Part shown: positions 35,290 through 47,893 of the stretch, in pieces
Layout: each line of letters opens with the position of its first letter
Position numbering within the stretch: position 1 is the first letter of the stretch
NCBI RefSeq assembly: GCF_024679245.1
Contig: NC_090195.1
Coordinates: 1,452,365-1,516,364 of the forward strand
From: Pseudorasbora parva
Taxonomy: Eukaryota; Chordata; Actinopteri; Cypriniformes; Gobionidae
Length of the DNA: 64,000 nt
Reading direction: 5' to 3'
Notes under the pieces: model-generated
The model's database searches: none
What the model was told of the DNA's origin: nothing
The model's input: only the letters and a program-made list of their open reading frames with translations
Position numbers and translations under genes: made by a program

Positions 35290-35540
35290 GTTCTTCTTTC
35301 TCATCTCATTGTTAGTGTGTTACTGTAACGCAAAGCCTCTGGCAGACGGGAGCATCAGAGGAGATTGTGAGGTGCACATTTCCCCACCGCACTGAACTTT
35401 GCTCAGCGTTAGGGTGGAGTATTTATAGTTTTCTATATAAAGTTGTGTTTTTCCATCGCCTGCTTCACTGTCACATCGCTGCTGAGTTGTCATGGTCTAC
35501 TTCTGCCAGTGTTCTGGGATGCAGAGTGGTTGCTATGCCC

Positions 35541-35590
<50 letters not shown>

Positions 35591-35955
35591 AATGGAGAGC
35601 GGGTGAGATCACAGTCTTATCGGCGCTGTCAGAGGAGTTGGTGTGATTAAATTTCACCATGGTACAAGTGTCCATTCTTTCTTGTGTTCTCTCCTTCTCT
35701 CTTTCAGCCTCTGTTGCTCTTGTTCTCTAACGCACAGACCCTTTACGTCAATCAAGATTTTGCCGCAGATGTATTTGCATTGATATTAGTGTGCATGACA
35801 GCGCTGCGTTATTTACACCTCAGAGCGATAAAGAAACATGGTGTAAAGAGAGGGACGTGCCCCAAACAAGTCATGTTGTGTGTAGGAGTTTGGTAATTAC
35901 ACCTTACCCCTTAACTCAGCTGTTTAACACATTTGCATGTCTTCTGTTTTTCATA
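35290..35955. other. kcnh2 intron 1 with a short (CT)n tract
   Basis: Apart from (TCTC)n at about 35541-35580 there is nothing recognisable. Confidence 0.6.
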
Positions 35956-35964
35956 TGAATATGC

Positions 35965-36986
35965 TAGGGATGCAACAATACTCAATATAATAATGAACCG
36001 TTCGGTACGGCATTGACGGTTCAATATGCGCGATTTTTTCGGTTTGGCATTTAATTAATTATTTCCATTTCTCTCCGTTTATTTCGGCTCTTTTTGAGAG
36101 TGCCTGTGAGTCTATGCGCTGATATGAGCAAATATCCAATCATATGCACTAAAGTTAAGGGGTTAGCCGCGTTTTAAAGCCGTGCCGGTAAAACATTTCA
36201 TTCGCGTGCTATACACTGTTTTGCATTGAGCACTAAACGTCTGTCAAACACACGTGATTACTGGACAGTCTTACTGTGCTAATACAGTCAAACACACACA
36301 CGGTTCACATATAAACACAGTCGGTTATGTCTAAAGTGAAAGTAAAATCGCGTGTGTGTGTATATGAGATGTGAGCAGGTCTTCAATTGACAGCAGCCCA
36401 GCCTAGTCCTTAAAGGGACAGTTCACCTCTAATATGATGTTATTAATTTAATACAGTAGCTTTTCATCAATGTTGTATATTGAAGACTATGTAGTTTTAA
36501 TTTTAGCCTACATTTATTCATTTAATTTCATACTTAAAGCTCCACTGTGTGATATTTTCCCCCCATCTAGCGGTGTAAAGCTATATGACCATCCAGTGAA
36601 TATTAGTTTCTGTTCCTCTCAATTCTGATTTCGTTTAAACTCCTTCGGTGGCCGATTTAGTCCAAGATTAACTTGGCAATCCCCCTCTTCACATTCGGCA
36701 CGGTGCCATCGAGTGTTAAAACGTGAAAGGCGAAGCTTGATCTTACGGGTATGTCCCTCTTTGGCTACTGTACTTTCAAGATGGAGGAGCAACATGGCGA
36801 CCGGCATTCGAACCCCTCACCCGTATGTGTTTTCAACGGCATATTATAAACTTACCAGAATACTTTATTACTTGAAAGAAGTAAATATACATTAATGAGG
36901 AAATATATTTTTGAAAGAACTAAGTGTTTTTAGCTGAGAATAAACTAAAAAAGTTACACAGTGTAGCTTTAAATGCTACTGTTAAT

Positions 36987-37063
<77 letters not shown>

Positions 37064-37286
37064 CACTGGGAGTAAAGTACACTAGGTAAAGTTTTAAGTT
37101 TAAGTAAGGATTTTCAAGTCTTTTAAGTAAAATAAAGAAAGAGTATTGCAATAAAAACATTTTCTCCCTAACCTTTTTCTGTCGCCTAAGAATTGAATAG
37201 CAAAAGAACCGAATCAAATCAAAAAACTGTGGTTGAAAACCGAGGTGTGTATTGAACTGTGGGCTAACTGTATTGTTGCATCCCTA
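35965..37286. mobile_element. hAT-type non-autonomous element with 8-bp target duplication
   Basis: The ends TAGGGATGCAACAATAC and GTATTGTTGCATCCCTA are inverted. They are flanked by GAATATGC (35957-35964) and GCATATGC (37287-37294), an 8-bp duplication with one change, as made by hAT transposases. Subterminal sequence includes AACCGTTCGGTACGGC. A TTAA element (36538-36968) and an (AT)n tract (about 36990-37060) lie within. No intact transposase is seen. Confidence 0.85.
36538..36968. mobile_element. TTAA-target MITE nested in the hAT element
   Basis: It is bounded by TTAA at 36534-36537 and 36969-36972. The inverted ends are AGCTCCACTGTGTGATATTT and AGTTACACAGTGTAGCT. At 431 bp and with no transposase, it is a different family from the AGGGTTAGTT elements. 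Confidence 0.85.
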
Positions 37287-37294
37287 GCATATGC

Positions 37295-37735
37295 ACATAT
37301 GGCTGTTTAGGTGTGTGTTTCCGTCTAACAGTCTTTTCTCGGGTTCGGAAGATAAGCTGGCAGGAGAAGGAGCGCACTAACACCTGTATAAAACCTTCAA
37401 ACACACGTACAATTAACTCGCTCTCCTCCGTGTTAAAGCCACACAAAGAGGATTCGCCGTTTCCTCCGCCGTTCTCTTTCAGCTGTTCCTCACTGCTAAA
37501 TGCATTGTTCTGTTCTCTCAGGAGAGATGGCTGAATGTTCCTTCCTCACAGATAAAAGCATAGAGGAGTTCACTTTCATCCAGTCAAATGTTCCTTTCTT
37601 TCTCTGTGTCTGTCAGAGACTAATCCACCGTGAGAGAGAACATTATAATCAATCAGGAGTTTGAATGATTCTATCGATTTATCGATCGCTCCATCTATCG
37701 TTCTAACATTATATTTATCGTTCCATCCAGCGTTC
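37295..37735. other. kcnh2 intron 1, no recognised feature
   Basis: No exon, RNA gene or transposon terminus is evident between the hAT element and the tetranucleotide array. Confidence 0.55.
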
Positions 37736-37737
37736 CA

Positions 37738-38223
<486 letters not shown>

Positions 38224-38229
38224 ATCTGT

Positions 38230-38749
38230 CGTTCTGTCAGTCATTATATTGTCCCGTCTATCCATCTAATCACACCCAGCTGAGTTAGTATATAGTTATA
38301 CATAACTATGTAGAGATAAAACTCGTTCTTTCGGTCTTGAGATCAGTGTTTTGGGTTCTTTAAAGCACCAGAACATCTCTTTATCTGTCTATTTGTGGGG
38401 CTTGTATAACATTGAAACCATAACCTTTAAACTTGAAAGCTTTTAAAGCTATTTATAATCTGTCAGTCAAGTTGACATCAGAGTTTTTGAGTGATCTGTT
38501 CCTTTAAAGCCTTGACTGACTGTGCTTTGGCTTTTATTACCCCCGGCTCAAAGGTGGAGATCAGTTGTAAAGAGACGGCGAAGAGCTTGAAAGATGTTAA
38601 TTATAATGCATCACGGGTGTTTTCTCTGAATCATTCATCCTTTCTCTCTTTAGTTTCAACGCCTTGGCTTCCCTCAATCAATCTCTCTTTTTCCTCTGCG
38701 ATGCATCTTATTTTGGTCGCAGTGTTTGTTCGGTCTGTATATAGGTTTG

Positions 38750-38781
<32 letters not shown>

Positions 38782-38920
38782 TTATGTTAAAGTTCCTCCT
38801 ATCCAGCCCACTCAGTCTATCTTCAGAGCGCCTGTGGCTGTTTCTCTGATGTATAGCGTCTGCATCCGGCTAATGTCAGACAACGAGACCATGAGAATCC
38901 TACGGTCTAATCTCAAGATT
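38230..38920. other. kcnh2 intron 1, no recognised feature
   Basis: Apart from a short (CA)n tract near 38760-38781, nothing can be named here. Confidence 0.55.
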
Positions 38921-38925
38921 TAGAG

Positions 38926-39334
38926 CTCTTATTTTGTATTTTTTTCTTGTTTCCAGGCCAAATATCTAAATATTCTTGAAACAAGATGCATTTACTTAGA
39001 TGAGTAAGATGACATAAGATATTTTGTGAGTTTTTGCTTAAAACAGGCAAAATGATCTGCCAATGGGGTGAGAAAAATAATCTTATTTCTGTTTGGGACG
39101 GAAACAAGATTTCAATCAGAAACAAGATTATTTTTCTCACCCCATTGGCAGATCATTTTGCCTGTTTTAAGCAAAAACTCTCTTCATTTAGATTTTATTT
39201 TCAACAAAACAAGAACAATATCTGATGTCGTTTTACTGATCTAGTAAATGCATCTTGATTTAAGCATTGTTAAATATTTAGACTAGAAACAAGACAAAAT
39301 TACTACGTAAGAAGAGCATTTTTTGCAGTGAGTG
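38926..39334. mobile_element. MITE with a perfect 57-bp inverted repeat
   Basis: Positions 39028-39084 and 39124-39180 are exact reverse complements (core GGCAAAATGATCTGCCAATG) separated by 39 bases. Weaker complementarity with AAACAAG and TAGATG-like blocks extends outward to about 38926 and 39334. It is non-coding; the overlapping short open frames on both strands simply reflect the palindrome. Confidence 0.85.
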
Positions 39335-39339
39335 TTTTG

Positions 39340-39954
39340 GCAGAACTGCTTTTATTCTTCTGTTGTTCTTCCTATATAGCTTTAGTGACTTGCAGGCTTA
39401 AATGGGTTAACTCTCATTAGAAAAAACTGTCTAAATGTTAAATACGGCCACAGTGAAAAGGAAGAGCTTTTATCCGCCGCAGTGAAAGTAGCATCTCCGT
39501 GAGCAAATATCACCTTTATATTCCACACCTAAACTCTCACCTTTAAAAGTCTCCCTGCTGACCCGTGAAGCGTCTGTCATTTACTCAAGACTCGAGCGTT
39601 TGCTTCTGGCCTTTATCTGACGCCCATTTGAAGGTGCTGACATCCATCATGTTAAAGCACTTAAGGATAAACGCAGTTGACACGACTCCTACTGAGGGGA
39701 AGAGAAGCGCTGGAGGAGGCAGCAGTTTAATATATCTCTCCTCCGCCGGACTAGTCAGCATCAGTTGTGGAGTCAATCACTTCTTGTTTCATTTCTGCTG
39801 TCCGGGGAAATTCTTCTCTGATTTTTTTGGGCGATTCTCTTACTTTCTGGGTTTGCTTTTTTATTATTTTTTCCCCCTTTGCTATACTTTGTATAGATGA
39901 CTAATAGTGGTGAATATATTGGTTATTGTCTTACATATATAAAGAATTATAGAT
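39340..39954. other. kcnh2 intron 1, no recognised feature
   Basis: The open frame at 39565-39900 has no known domain and no splice context. Confidence 0.55.
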
Positions 39955-42905
39955 GCCATCCCATTGTTAATCCGTAGGGTTTAATCTGGAGTCGGCCCAC
40001 CCTCTCTAATAGCTCCAGCTCTTCTGGGAAGGCTTTCCTCAAGGTTTAGGAGTGTGTTTATGGGGAGTTTTGACCATTCTTCTAGAAGCGCATTTGTGAG
40101 GTCACACCCCCAATCTGTTCCCACAAAGTTGGGAGCATGAAATTGTCCAAAATGTCTTGGTATGCTGAAGCTTTAACCCTTAAGGGGGGGGGGGGGGGGG
40201 GGGGGGGTGGTGGTGAAACACTCAGTTTCAGTCAATCTCATGTCAATCTTGAGTACCTATAGAGTAGTATTGCATCCTTCATATCTCCGAAAAGTCTTTA
40301 GTTTTATTATATTTATAAAAGAAATATGGGCTGTACCGAGTCTTTCTGGAAAAAACCGAGCGCCTGGAGCCGTATCGAGTGGGCGGAGCTAAAGAATGAC
40401 GGTGACGTCCTCAAGCGTGGAGAAACCCATGGCAGATAGACAGCTAATACAGATAATGATCCAGAATCAAATCTGAGGCAGAAATAAATTGGAACAGGAA
40501 AAACAGCAACATCAGGACGTCCGTCTCTGTGGTATGTACTGTATTTAGTGGCCTTTGTGTGTGTTTACTCGCATTTTATGAGGACATGATTCAGTTTGTG
40601 GACTATTGTATTCGACTAGACCTTAGAGGTAGCAAGCAAAACGGTTTTGCACGTCAGAGTCAGACTAGTGTAACGTTATACAACAGAGAAGAGCAATGGA
40701 GTCCGTTAGCGCATTTGAATGACGAAGCACGCGATCGTGTCGTTTACTGATGTTTACTCATGCGACGAGCCGACAGCACAGACATCTGAAGCAGTTTTAC
40801 TCACCGGCTGCTTCCAAAGCAGGACCGAACCTTTATCGCTGGGACCGCTCCGTCAAAAACACACTTCTTTGGTATGATTTGGTGAAGTCCTGTGACAGCA
40901 GTGGCGTATAAATCCACTTTGAGATGCGACTGAAACGATGTTGTGAAGCTTCCCGTCATTTCTGCGTTCAAATCGGTTCAAATGCAGCGCTGCCTTCCCA
41001 GAATGCTGTGCTGAAGCATTGAAGTCGCTCGACGTCACCCATAGGAATAAAGTGGAGCGCGGCACGTGACAGAAGTCTTCACGGACGACTGGATCTGCAG
41101 CTGAGAGTGTTTATGGGCGTGCCTTTCCTCTCTCGCTCTAGTCACGCGCGCGCACCCTACCGGGAGAAGAGCCCGTACGGCCCATACAAGGACCTTCCGC
41201 TCTATTAACGTCAAGCCGACCCATACTCGAAAAAAACTCTCCGAAACTTGTGAGAAACCGGAAGGAGTATTTTTGACACAGAAATACTCCATCAAACGTC
41301 CAACATTAGTTTGTGAAACTTTGTCTATGTTTAGAATGGGAATCCAAGTCTTTAACAGTGGAAAGCTCAGTATGCATGAAACAGCATTTAACCCCCTCCC
41401 TTTAAATGCATGACTGTTTCACCAAACATTCTTACATATTCGGGTCGTTAGCGACCCGGATCTATATTTAACATGGATAGAGCTCTACCTGTGGCGATAA
41501 TATATAAAACTCCTGATGTTAGTAACAATTAGAAGAATAAAATAAAATCTATTTTGTTACCCTTTGGAGCTTGTAATGGTTCAGTTTGAGCAGATGTTTA
41601 ATACCATCATCATCTGTCCTCGTCAGAGCTCGTTTACATTCAGCATCTGACTCCTATTCACCATCTCGCGTATATTCTCAACTCATTTTCAACAACTTCA
41701 AAATCAATATTTTGATCACTGACAGCTTCTTGTCCACATCCATCATCAAGTAACACTGACACTAATATCTGATTGTGTTTAGTACTTGCTCTCTGCAGTA
41801 AATCACTAAGCCATTTCAAGTTTTGCAGATTATAATTATTAGATTAGATGATAGAGTTTTGTTTTCTGTCTGAGGTAACTGAGTGAAACGTCACTTCATC
41901 ATTGCGGATCAGACATTGCCACCTTGTGGAATAAAGATGAATTGCACCTATTTTATCATTAAAGATTCATTTATCATTGTGCAAAAATTATATATACGTA
42001 CAACCATACACACATGGGGATTGTTAGCGACCCTATACAATTTTGGCCAAAAACTAGTGGGAAAAACAGGCATTCAATTATAATTCTATTATTTTTTTCT
42101 TGTTATATTGTTTAAAATGAATTGAATGAGGAATAATGACATAGTTGATATCTAAAAATTAATGAGGAGGAGGGTAGTGAACGTCTCTGGTCGCTAACGA
42201 CCTGAGGTATGCATTTAAGGGTTAAGAGTTCCTTTCAATGGAACTAAGGGGCCAAGCCCGACCCCTGAAAAACAACACAAGCCATAATCACCCCTCCACC
42301 AAACTTTACACTTGGCACAATGCAGTCAGGCAAGTCCCGTTCTCCTGGTGACGGCCAAACCCAGACTCGTCCTTGGGATTGTCAGACTGAAGCGTGATTG
42401 GTCGCTCAGAGAACACGTCTCACTGCTCTAGAGTCCAGTGGCGGCTGCTTTACTCCACTGCATCCCACGCTTTGCATTGCTCTTGGTGATGTAAGGCTTG
42501 GATGAGCTGCTCGGCCATGGAAACCCATTCCATGAAGCTCTCTATGCTGTTCTTGAGCTCATCTGAAGGCCACAGAAGTCTGGAGGTCTGGAGCTGTTGA
42601 CTCTGCAGAAAGTTGGAGACGTTGTCCCCAATGGCTTCCACTTTGTTCTAATCCCACTAACAGTTGAGCGTGGAATATTTAGTAGTGAGGAAATGTCAGG
42701 AATGGACTTATTGCACAGGTGTCAGCCTATCACGGCCCCACGCTTGAGTTCACTGAGCTCCTGAGAGCGACCCATTCTTACACTAATGTGTGTAGAAGCG
42801 TCTGCAGGCCTAGGGCTGGAGTTATACACCTGTGGCCATGAAGAGACTGAACACCTGAACTCAGTGATTTAGGGGCGTCCCATTACTTTTGGCAATATAG
42901 TGTAT
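39955..42905 (-). mobile_element. Tc1/mariner-like transposon, family 1 copy, split by a 2-kb TTAA insertion
   Basis: Read on the minus strand, 42905-42226 carries the terminus ACTATATTGCCAAAAGTAAT and the N-terminal transposase region, and 40172-39955 carries the C-terminal region (complement of the SPELNPIEQLW block) and the other flank. The two halves align in order with the copy at 7259-8899. The insertion at 40177-42221 separates them. Frame changes rule out activity. Confidence 0.85.
40177..42221. mobile_element. Composite TTAA-flanked insertion, with a 24-G tract
   Basis: The insertion is flanked by TTAA at 40173-40176 and 42222-42225. It begins CCCTTAA then 24 consecutive G (40184-40207), and ends GGTATGCATTTAAGGG. 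A further TTAA at 41388-41391 divides it into a left part of 1.2 kb (with a GGGCGGAGCTAAAGAATGAC block and CpG-rich sequence to about 41300) and a right part, 41392-42221. The right part has matching ends (CCCTTTAAATGCATGA and its near-complement) and inverted GGGTCGTTAGCGACCC-type motifs. This fits a piggyBac-like element next to, or inside, another element. No intact transposase was found. Confidence 0.7.
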
Positions 42906-43270
42906 TTTCACTTGGGATGCGTGATATATGCGGCCACCATATCGGTATTGGCCAATACTTGTTAATTTTTAATTTTATTATTATCAGCCCGATAAGAACA
43001 TTTGTCCAATGTATTAAAGCCGATAAATAATGTATTTTTTCCTTCAGCTGAGACTCTGCAGATGCACAACATTCGTCATGGTTTAAAATAGCTTAAAATA
43101 TGGTTTTCAGCTAGTTGTTGCCAAAGCAACATTTCTAATTATTTGTGTTAGCTTATGTATTTACATATTTAATTAATATTTGACACTCTTTTTACGTTAG
43201 CTTATATTTGGCAGACCGTCCGTTTTCACTCTTTGATCCTCTATTAGGCCGATTTTTGTCATTTATTTAT
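42906..43270. mobile_element. Fragment resembling a hAT terminus
   Basis: GGGATGCGTGATATATGCGG with CCATATCGGTATTGGCCAAT resembles the ends of hAT elements that read GGGATGCACGATAT. No matching opposite terminus was found. Confidence 0.45.
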
Positions 43271-43835
43271 TTTCCAGATCAACTCTACAGCATTGTGTGC
43301 AAATGGAGAGACGTTTATTCTCGTTGTGTATCTGTCAGTAATGTGACATCTAATGCCTTTATCTACTGGATTTATTGAGTGGAACAGGAACCACACGCGT
43401 TGTGCGTATGAGGGGAAAGGAAACTGCAGTGCTGATGTCTCTGAGAAGTATGAATGAAAAAGAAATATTAGTGACTTGTAAATGTTCTCATTTCAGAGAG
43501 ACAGATGGACTAAGAGCAGGACTGTGTGTGTGTGTTGTGTCTCAGAGCTGAGCAGATGCTAAAGGGCGTCAGAAACAGAACCAGCTTCTGTTGTGATTGT
43601 TGTTAGTGTTGCCTGGAGGAACGTGTCGGAGCGCGTCAATACTGCACTGCTGTCGTACTAATTACCTAATGGCCAGCGCCGCAAGAGCAATACAGCTGAG
43701 CACAGACTCCCCTTCACGAGAGACAGATATACGGGTCCTTTATGGTGCCATATGTTTACACATTCAATTATTAGTGCTTTAAAAAGACTCCTAGTTTGTA
43801 GGGTTATTACAGGTAAATTTAAACAAAAGCTAAAT
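43271..43835. other. kcnh2 intron 1, no recognised feature
   Basis: No exon, RNA gene or transposon boundary could be supported here. Confidence 0.55.
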
Positions 43836-43838
43836 ACA

Positions 43839-43847
43839 TAAAAAAAA

Positions 43848-43934
<87 letters not shown>
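43839..43934. repeat. (A)n-(AT)n tract
   Basis: A run of about 26 A is followed by about 70 bases of AT repeat, just before the ACACTGT element at 43951. Confidence 0.95.
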
Positions 43935-43939
<5 letters not shown>

Positions 43940-43950
43940 CAAATAATTGT

Positions 43951-44157
43951 ACACTGTAAAAAAGGCAAATTTTGAATTTTGCATTACAATCGACTTGGAT
44001 GTTTAAGTTAATTCAACTTAAATTATGTTAAATTGATTTTAAAAAATGAGTATAACTAATAAAAAAAGTTTAACATTTCTTAACTTATTTTGATGAGTTA
44101 AAACAATGTAAAACATATGTTGTCATAACTTATTGAACATATAATTTTTTACAGTGT
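43951..44157. mobile_element. Short MITE, ACACTGTAAAAAA type
   Basis: The ends ACACTGTAAAAAA and TTTTTTACAGTGT are inverted, and the interior is AT-rich (207 bp). It abuts a second element of the same terminal type at 44158 with no spacer. Confidence 0.85.
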
Positions 44158-44528
44158 ACACTGTAAAAATCTTTTGTTGATTTTTGTTGGTTTAACTTAA
44201 AAAGTAAGTAACCTGGTTAACTTAAAATTTTGAGTTTATTGAAATAAAAAAATTGAGTTGATACAATGAAGGAAATTTGTTTAATAAATAGAAACTCAAA
44301 ATATTATTGTATCTGAACTACTACAATGTGATAAATCATGAAAATAGCACTATTTGGCACGTTTCACTGCGTCATCAGAAATAACACACACATACTTACC
44401 CAATATGCTTAAAAAATCTTTTAATAATATTTTAATAAAGGTTGTCGTATATTAAAATTTTCATTGTATTAACTCAAAATTTTAAGGCAACCAAGTAACT
44501 TTTTTTTCTAGATAATGTTTTACAGTGT
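44158..44528. mobile_element. MITE, ACACTGTAAAAA type, intact copy
   Basis: The ends ACACTGTAAAAATC and TGTTTTACAGTGT are inverted (371 bp). It is the uninterrupted counterpart of the element at 27195-29124 and supplies the empty site for the insertion at 27369-28936. Confidence 0.87.
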
Positions 44529-44530
44529 AG

Positions 44531-44584
44531 ACATGTTTTAAATAAATCTAATAAAATAGACAAAACACAACAAACATTAGCTAA

Positions 44585-44681
<97 letters not shown>

Positions 44682-45680
44682 TAAAAACTGTAAAAGATAC
44701 TAAACACGTCTTATTGTTTCAAATGGTTTATTTCAGATAATGTGTTTAACTTGACACACTAAAATGACTAAACCTAGAACTGAAGTAATAACTCAAATGA
44801 TTTATTAATAACTAAAACTGAAATAAACAGATAATGTGTGTAATTTTGAGCCATATAGGTGCATTTTACTTCAAAAGAAATTTAAGATTACTAACTAATA
44901 TTAAATGAACACTAAATGTTTAGCGCGTTATAAATAACTCAAACTGAAATAAAAATCAGTAAAAACTATGTAGACATTTGTAAAAATCTAATAAGAATAG
45001 ACAAAAACACAACAAACTTAACTAAAATTAAAATGAAAACAGAAACAAAATAACAGAAAAATAAACATTTATCAAACTTTTAACACAAATTATAAATGGA
45101 TAATTTCAGATAATGTGTGAAATTTCACTTTAGGTGTATTTTATTCATAAACCTACTTTTAAAGAAATTAAAGATTACAGTTTTTTTTTTTAAATTTACA
45201 AACAATATTAAATGAACATTGATTGAATGTTTAGTAAAAATTTAACCAAAACTAATTCATATTTACGTTCTTTTAAGTGCAGCTGAGATTCTTTCATGCG
45301 TTTATTTTGATACAAAATGCACTAAAATAACTCAAACTGAAATAAAAATCTATAAAATCAGACATATTTGTACAAAATATAATAAGAAAAGACAAAAACA
45401 CAACAAGCATGACCTAAAATTAATATATATATATTTTTTTATTCAAACTATTAATAAAAATGTATGTGTGTAATCTCAGCTCTGAGCGTTAAGTTCATAA
45501 ACCTTTTAATCTATATATTTTTTTTTTTAAATTTACAGACAAATGTTAAATGAACATTGACTGAATGTCTAGTAAAAAAGTAAAACAAAAGTGATTAATA
45601 TTTATATATTAAGTGCAGTTGATTTATATCGCGTATATGATGTAAGTGCATATTCTTTCATGCATTATACTAAAGTGCAA
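44531..45680. repeat. Degenerate long tandem repeat, roughly 400-440-bp period, about three copies
   Basis: The phrase TAATAAGAATAGACAAAAAC followed by ACAACAAAC recurs at about 44555, 44988 and 45378, each time preceded by a CTCAAACTGAAATAAAAAT-like block in the later copies. A GATAATGTGTG block and an AAAGAAATTAAAGATTAC block also recur. An (AT)n tract (44588-44671) sits in the first copy. It is old and AT-rich. Confidence 0.7.
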
Positions 45681-45689
45681 TTGGCCTTT

Positions 45690-46625
45690 CAATTAACTAA
45701 TTTGCATATTGATTTGTAATTTTTGTCACAAACATATGCACAGAACCAAAGCTTAAAATCTAAAACCATAACACAATTCTGTTGCTCTGCTTCCTCTGCC
45801 GTTTCCATGCACATCCCTGAAGGCCTCTCATATTACTGGTGGTAATTTAGTTTTTCATGAGCGTTTCTTAGACCCGTAGAGTTAATCGTTTTTCTTAATG
45901 TAAACGACTTCTGTTAACGTGGTTTGCCTCCGTGACACATTAACGACTGAAGTCCATTACGGACGGTGAGTGAAGTTTGAGGAGAGCGTCCAGGGCCGAG
46001 AGTCCTTTAGCAAGATTTATAACTGATGCTTTCCTGAGGAGCCCAAATATGGGATGGAAATTACAAATAAGCCAGTTTTCCAGTTAGGCATGACACACGC
46101 AGGCGATCATGGCTGCGCTCCAGAGCGAATGCGTTACTGACTCAGGGTTTTTCCTGGATCAGAAAAGGTCTTCGGTGGTGGCTGACCAGACATGGTCATC
46201 CACACACACACATGCACGCGCACACACACCAACAGTAAAACTACCTACCCGTGTGATCTGTGAGCCCAATACTGACAAAAAATGTAAAATAAATGCACTT
46301 TTTTTCATTTTGCTGAAGTAGATGCAGACCTCATCTAATTTTGATATCTCATTATGTTATGATGTCTTGATGTTTGTTTCTTTAGCTCCTCGTTTTTACA
46401 CAGTTTGCATGGTTTACCGATTAATTATTTTAGCAACAATTATTAAAAAGTAGCATTAAAAATGTAATAACAAATAGTTAAATTCTCTACCATATACAAT
46501 TTAATAAAACCATCGGCTATCAACAACTTGCGTTGTTTTGGTAATTTACTACACATTGTTTTGGTAATTTACTACACATTGTTTTGGTAATTTACTAAAT
46601 ACATGAAAATACTGTGGATTATTAA
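45690..46625. other. kcnh2 intron 1 with a small 23-bp triplication
   Basis: The only structure seen is three tandem copies of TTGTTTTGGTAATTTACTAC plus ACA at about 46532-46597. The remainder is not recognisable. Confidence 0.6.
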
Positions 46626-46627
46626 GA

Positions 46628-47734
46628 CAGGGTGTCCGCGGGGTTTTAAAAAGTATTAAAAAGTGATAAATCAAAATTGTCAAATTTAAGGCCATTAAAA
46701 GTGTTAAATGTGGTCTCAGAGGTATTATTTTTTCAGACTATCAGGTGTCCTATTCTGATTGAAATTCTCTCTGTGTTCGTGTTGGTTCGTTTAAATATGG
46801 GCTTTAGCATATCTGGGCACATAATTAAAGATCTTTCGTCTCCGGCTCAGCGTATGTTTGATGCTGACGTCATATTCAGCGGTCGTTCGGCATCATCTCA
46901 GAGCACTGCGCGCTCGACAGAAGGGGCTGGCTTACGGTTTATTTTAGACTTGCTTCAAGGCATATCTTCAACGATTATCCTCATAAGAGCAATCTTAAAT
47001 GATTTGTATTAAGTCTAAAATGAACAAAAATAGTTGTGAGAGAATGAGGCGCGATCCATAGACAGCAGTATATAAACAGTGAGATCCGCGTGTCTGTCTG
47101 CTCTTAAAGGGACAGCAGCCAATAAAGCTTCCTGTCAGTAAAGTTAAAGAACAAAGGGAACAGAGAAAATGACTCACTGCTCTTGACTAAATAACTTTTG
47201 TAGCTTTAATAAGGATTAGCTATTTTATTTATAGTTTATGCAGTGCAGACTGCATATAACTTTGATAACTTTATTAAATTTCTGTATATTTCCTAACTGT
47301 TAAGACAGGAAGGCCAGGAGTAAACATGACATTTATAAATGGTTTATGTTAGCATTGTTTTAAATTTACTTAAATTAAAAACTGTTATTTTTTGTGTACA
47401 GGTGTGATTTTTGAGCACAATTCACATCCAGCAGTAATTCAGGGGAAATATTGTGCGAATGCGCAACACGGAGCATGGAGTCAACTCTTCCGACCTTTTC
47501 CATTGTGTCAGTTCTGTTGATTTTGATTGATATGTGCGAGTGAGAGCTCAGATGGTGATCTTTTTAAAGACTCTCTGCTCTCTGCTCGTTCTCTGTCACT
47601 CAGTTTACGTGCGCCGTCACGTGCATTAGTAATCTACATCAATTTATAAATCACAATAATTCATCAAATTTGGGTTTGGTGGGACAATTTGTTTTGGCGG
47701 CCGCCAAAAAAATTTCTATGTTGGAAAAACCCTG
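46628..47734. mobile_element. Probable hAT-like element with CAGGGTGTCCGCGGGG end
   Basis: The left end CAGGGTGTCCGCGGGGTTTT and right end GGAAAAACCCTG are short inverted termini. The internal TAAAAAGTATTAAAAAGTG phrase is typical of fish elements I have seen in this context. A target duplication is not clear and no transposase frame is intact. Confidence 0.55.
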
Positions 47735-47893
47735 TAATTTCAGGACCTGACAAACTCTTATCACTTAATTTGCTATAGTTCCTTCATTCTTTGGGAAATG
47801 CATATTTAATATACGCACACTTACAGAGAACATCATTATGACAGATCATCATTGAAGAAATTAGCTTGACACGCAACTAAACAATATAAAAAA

